DNA of 64,000 nt, from the NCBI RefSeq assembly GCF_000993825.1, contig NZ_CP011114.1, positions 682,001-746,000 on the forward strand. The letters run 5' to 3'. Positions 63,216 to 64,000 of the stretch are shown here, piece by piece. A program made the translations under genes and the position numbers. The notes below the pieces were generated by a model. It saw nothing but the letters and a program-made list of their open reading frames with translations, did no database searches and had not been told where the DNA came from. This stretch comes from Paenibacillus durus ATCC 35681 (lineage in GTDB: Bacteria > Bacillota > Bacilli > Paenibacillales > Paenibacillaceae). Position 1 is the stretch's first letter; the number at the start of each line of letters is the position of its first letter.

Positions 63216-64000
63216 TTACCGGAACGAAGTAACCAAGCTCGCAAGCAGTGTTCTAACGTCGTACTGGTAATGATTGATCGGAGTGATCGGCTTGTTCACC
63301 CCAAGCAGCGTATAGACAGCGATTCTTGCCGTCCGGACCGAGTATTCCTCGGTGAATACGACGTCGTCCGGAATTTCGCAGAACTGGCCGATGAACGCCA
63401 GGTTGGTTGAGCCGTCCGGCACGACCTTTGGCCGATCGCCGATGGCTCTAGGCATGAACTGGGCGGTGATGAACGGCATCATGCACGGAATACAGTTCGC
63501 CGTCGCCATAATGGCCTCCTTGTGCTCCTCGAAATGCAGATGCCCAATCAGCTCGGTCATGATTTCTTCCCCGGTACAGTCGGACATTTTCTTCTTCACG
63601 AAATCGCCTTCCTTGTCGGGATACAGGCCATAGCCCCAGAAGACCCGGACATGCTCCGGCTGATTCCGGAAATGCGGCTGGTACGCGAGTACGATTGACA
63701 TCAGCCAGCTCGAATCCTTGAACGTGACCAGGGCGCCGGTGCCCGGGCGGTTGCGCGAGAATTGTTCCATCAGATCGAAGAAGATGCTATCGCTGAACGT
63801 CACCGTGAACGATTCCCATTTGGAGCCGTCGATATGGTCGTCGAAGGAAGAGGGGTTGCCGAGCCCGGGCTTCTTCGCGGCGATCCGTTCCCACAGTTTC
63901 CAGGAGCTTCCTTTCTCATTCAGGCGCGGATCGGAGGTCATCGAGCCAAGGCTGGAGCTTTCCGTCATCGATCCGTTCGTGATAATGACCAGATCTTCTT
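63216..64000 (-). CDS. Oleate hydratase, C-terminal part (5' end outside window)
   Basis: The visible 261 residues match the C-terminal part of the 67-kDa myosin-cross-reactive antigen family. These FAD-dependent enzymes add water to the cis-9 double bond of oleate, giving 10-hydroxystearate. The frame stays open to the window edge, where DLVIITNGSMTESSSLGS appears. Further segments are QFMPRAIGDRPKVVPDGSTN, FIGQFCEIPDDVVFTEEYSV and AVYTLLGVNKPI. The FAD-binding N-terminus is outside. The gene would be about 590 residues in full. Confidence 0.92.
   Translation of the reverse strand, partial: EDLVIITNGSMTESSSLGSMTSDPRLNEKGSSWKLWERIAAKKPGLGNPSSFDDHIDGSKWESFTVTFSDSIFFDLMEQFSRNRPGTGALVTFKDSSWLMSIVLAYQPHFRNQPEHVRVFWGYGLYPDKEGDFVKKKMSDCTGEEIMTELIGHLHFEEHKEAIMATANCIPCMMPFITAQFMPRAIGDRPKVVPDGSTNLAFIGQFCEIPDDVVFTEEYSVRTARIAVYTLLGVNKPITPINHYQYDVRTLLASLVTSFR

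Overview
The window looks like chromosomal DNA of a Paenibacillus or close relative (Bacillota). This is inferred from strong AGGAGG-type ribosome binding sites with some TTG and GTG starts, a YesM/YesN two-component pair in front of a lipoprotein-MalF-MalG sugar importer that lacks its own ATPase, a cre box, and Bacillus-type proteins (YvyE, YqkE-like, LuxS, MetNPQ). Most genes are moderately GC-rich. Two stretches, about 20.2-25.6 kb and 32.1-33.2 kb, are clearly AT-rich and look acquired. I see no rRNA, tRNA or CRISPR array.

Layout. 1-8.4 kb: partial transketolase, ppnP, a secreted M14 carboxypeptidase, a beta-hydroxyacid dehydrogenase, pgi, yvyE, a TetR regulator and a YjbQ protein. 8.5-12.4 kb: sulfate importer cysT-cysW-cysA and its binding lipoprotein, with a terminator-like hairpin before the last gene. 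12.4-14.4 kb: a broken DinB-like gene, a PhnP-like metallohydrolase and an acetyltransferase. 14.8-18.9 kb: a MalEFG-type importer ending in a nucleoside hydrolase, probably for nucleoside uptake and cleavage.

19.1-25.6 kb: an AT-rich island with two dead insertion sequences (ISL3 and IS256 types), an amino acid permease, a serine acetyltransferase homologue overlapping a gene very like 2,2-dialkylglycine decarboxylase (dgdA), and a divergent LysR regulator. This is the most unusual block and may be a catabolic unit for alpha,alpha-dialkyl amino acids such as 2-aminoisobutyrate.

25.8-32 kb: luxS and an SDR gene face a metQ-aminotransferase-metN-metP-mtnN operon. Together they cover methionine import, S-adenosylhomocysteine detoxification and probably return of 2-keto-4-methylthiobutyrate to methionine. 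32.1-33.2 kb: a MarR-acetyltransferase fusion behind two identical operator-like repeats. 33.3-43.1 kb: a HAD phosphatase, a YdjM-like membrane protein, then the YesM/YesN pair, sugar importer and galactokinase-like gene. 43.2-49.1 kb: amidase, a MITE-like repeat, lplA, a MocR regulator, a stub of ddl and a class I aminotransferase.

49.2-64 kb: chemotaxis receptor, M24 peptidase, acetyltransferases, HxlR regulator, YqkE-like protein, polysaccharide deacetylase, phosphoesterase, HAD phosphatase, an ECF sigma factor with its anti-sigma factor, ApbE, a small PD-(D/E)XK-HTH protein behind a leader terminator, a DsbA-family oxidoreductase, and the C-terminal part of an oleate hydratase cut by the window edge.
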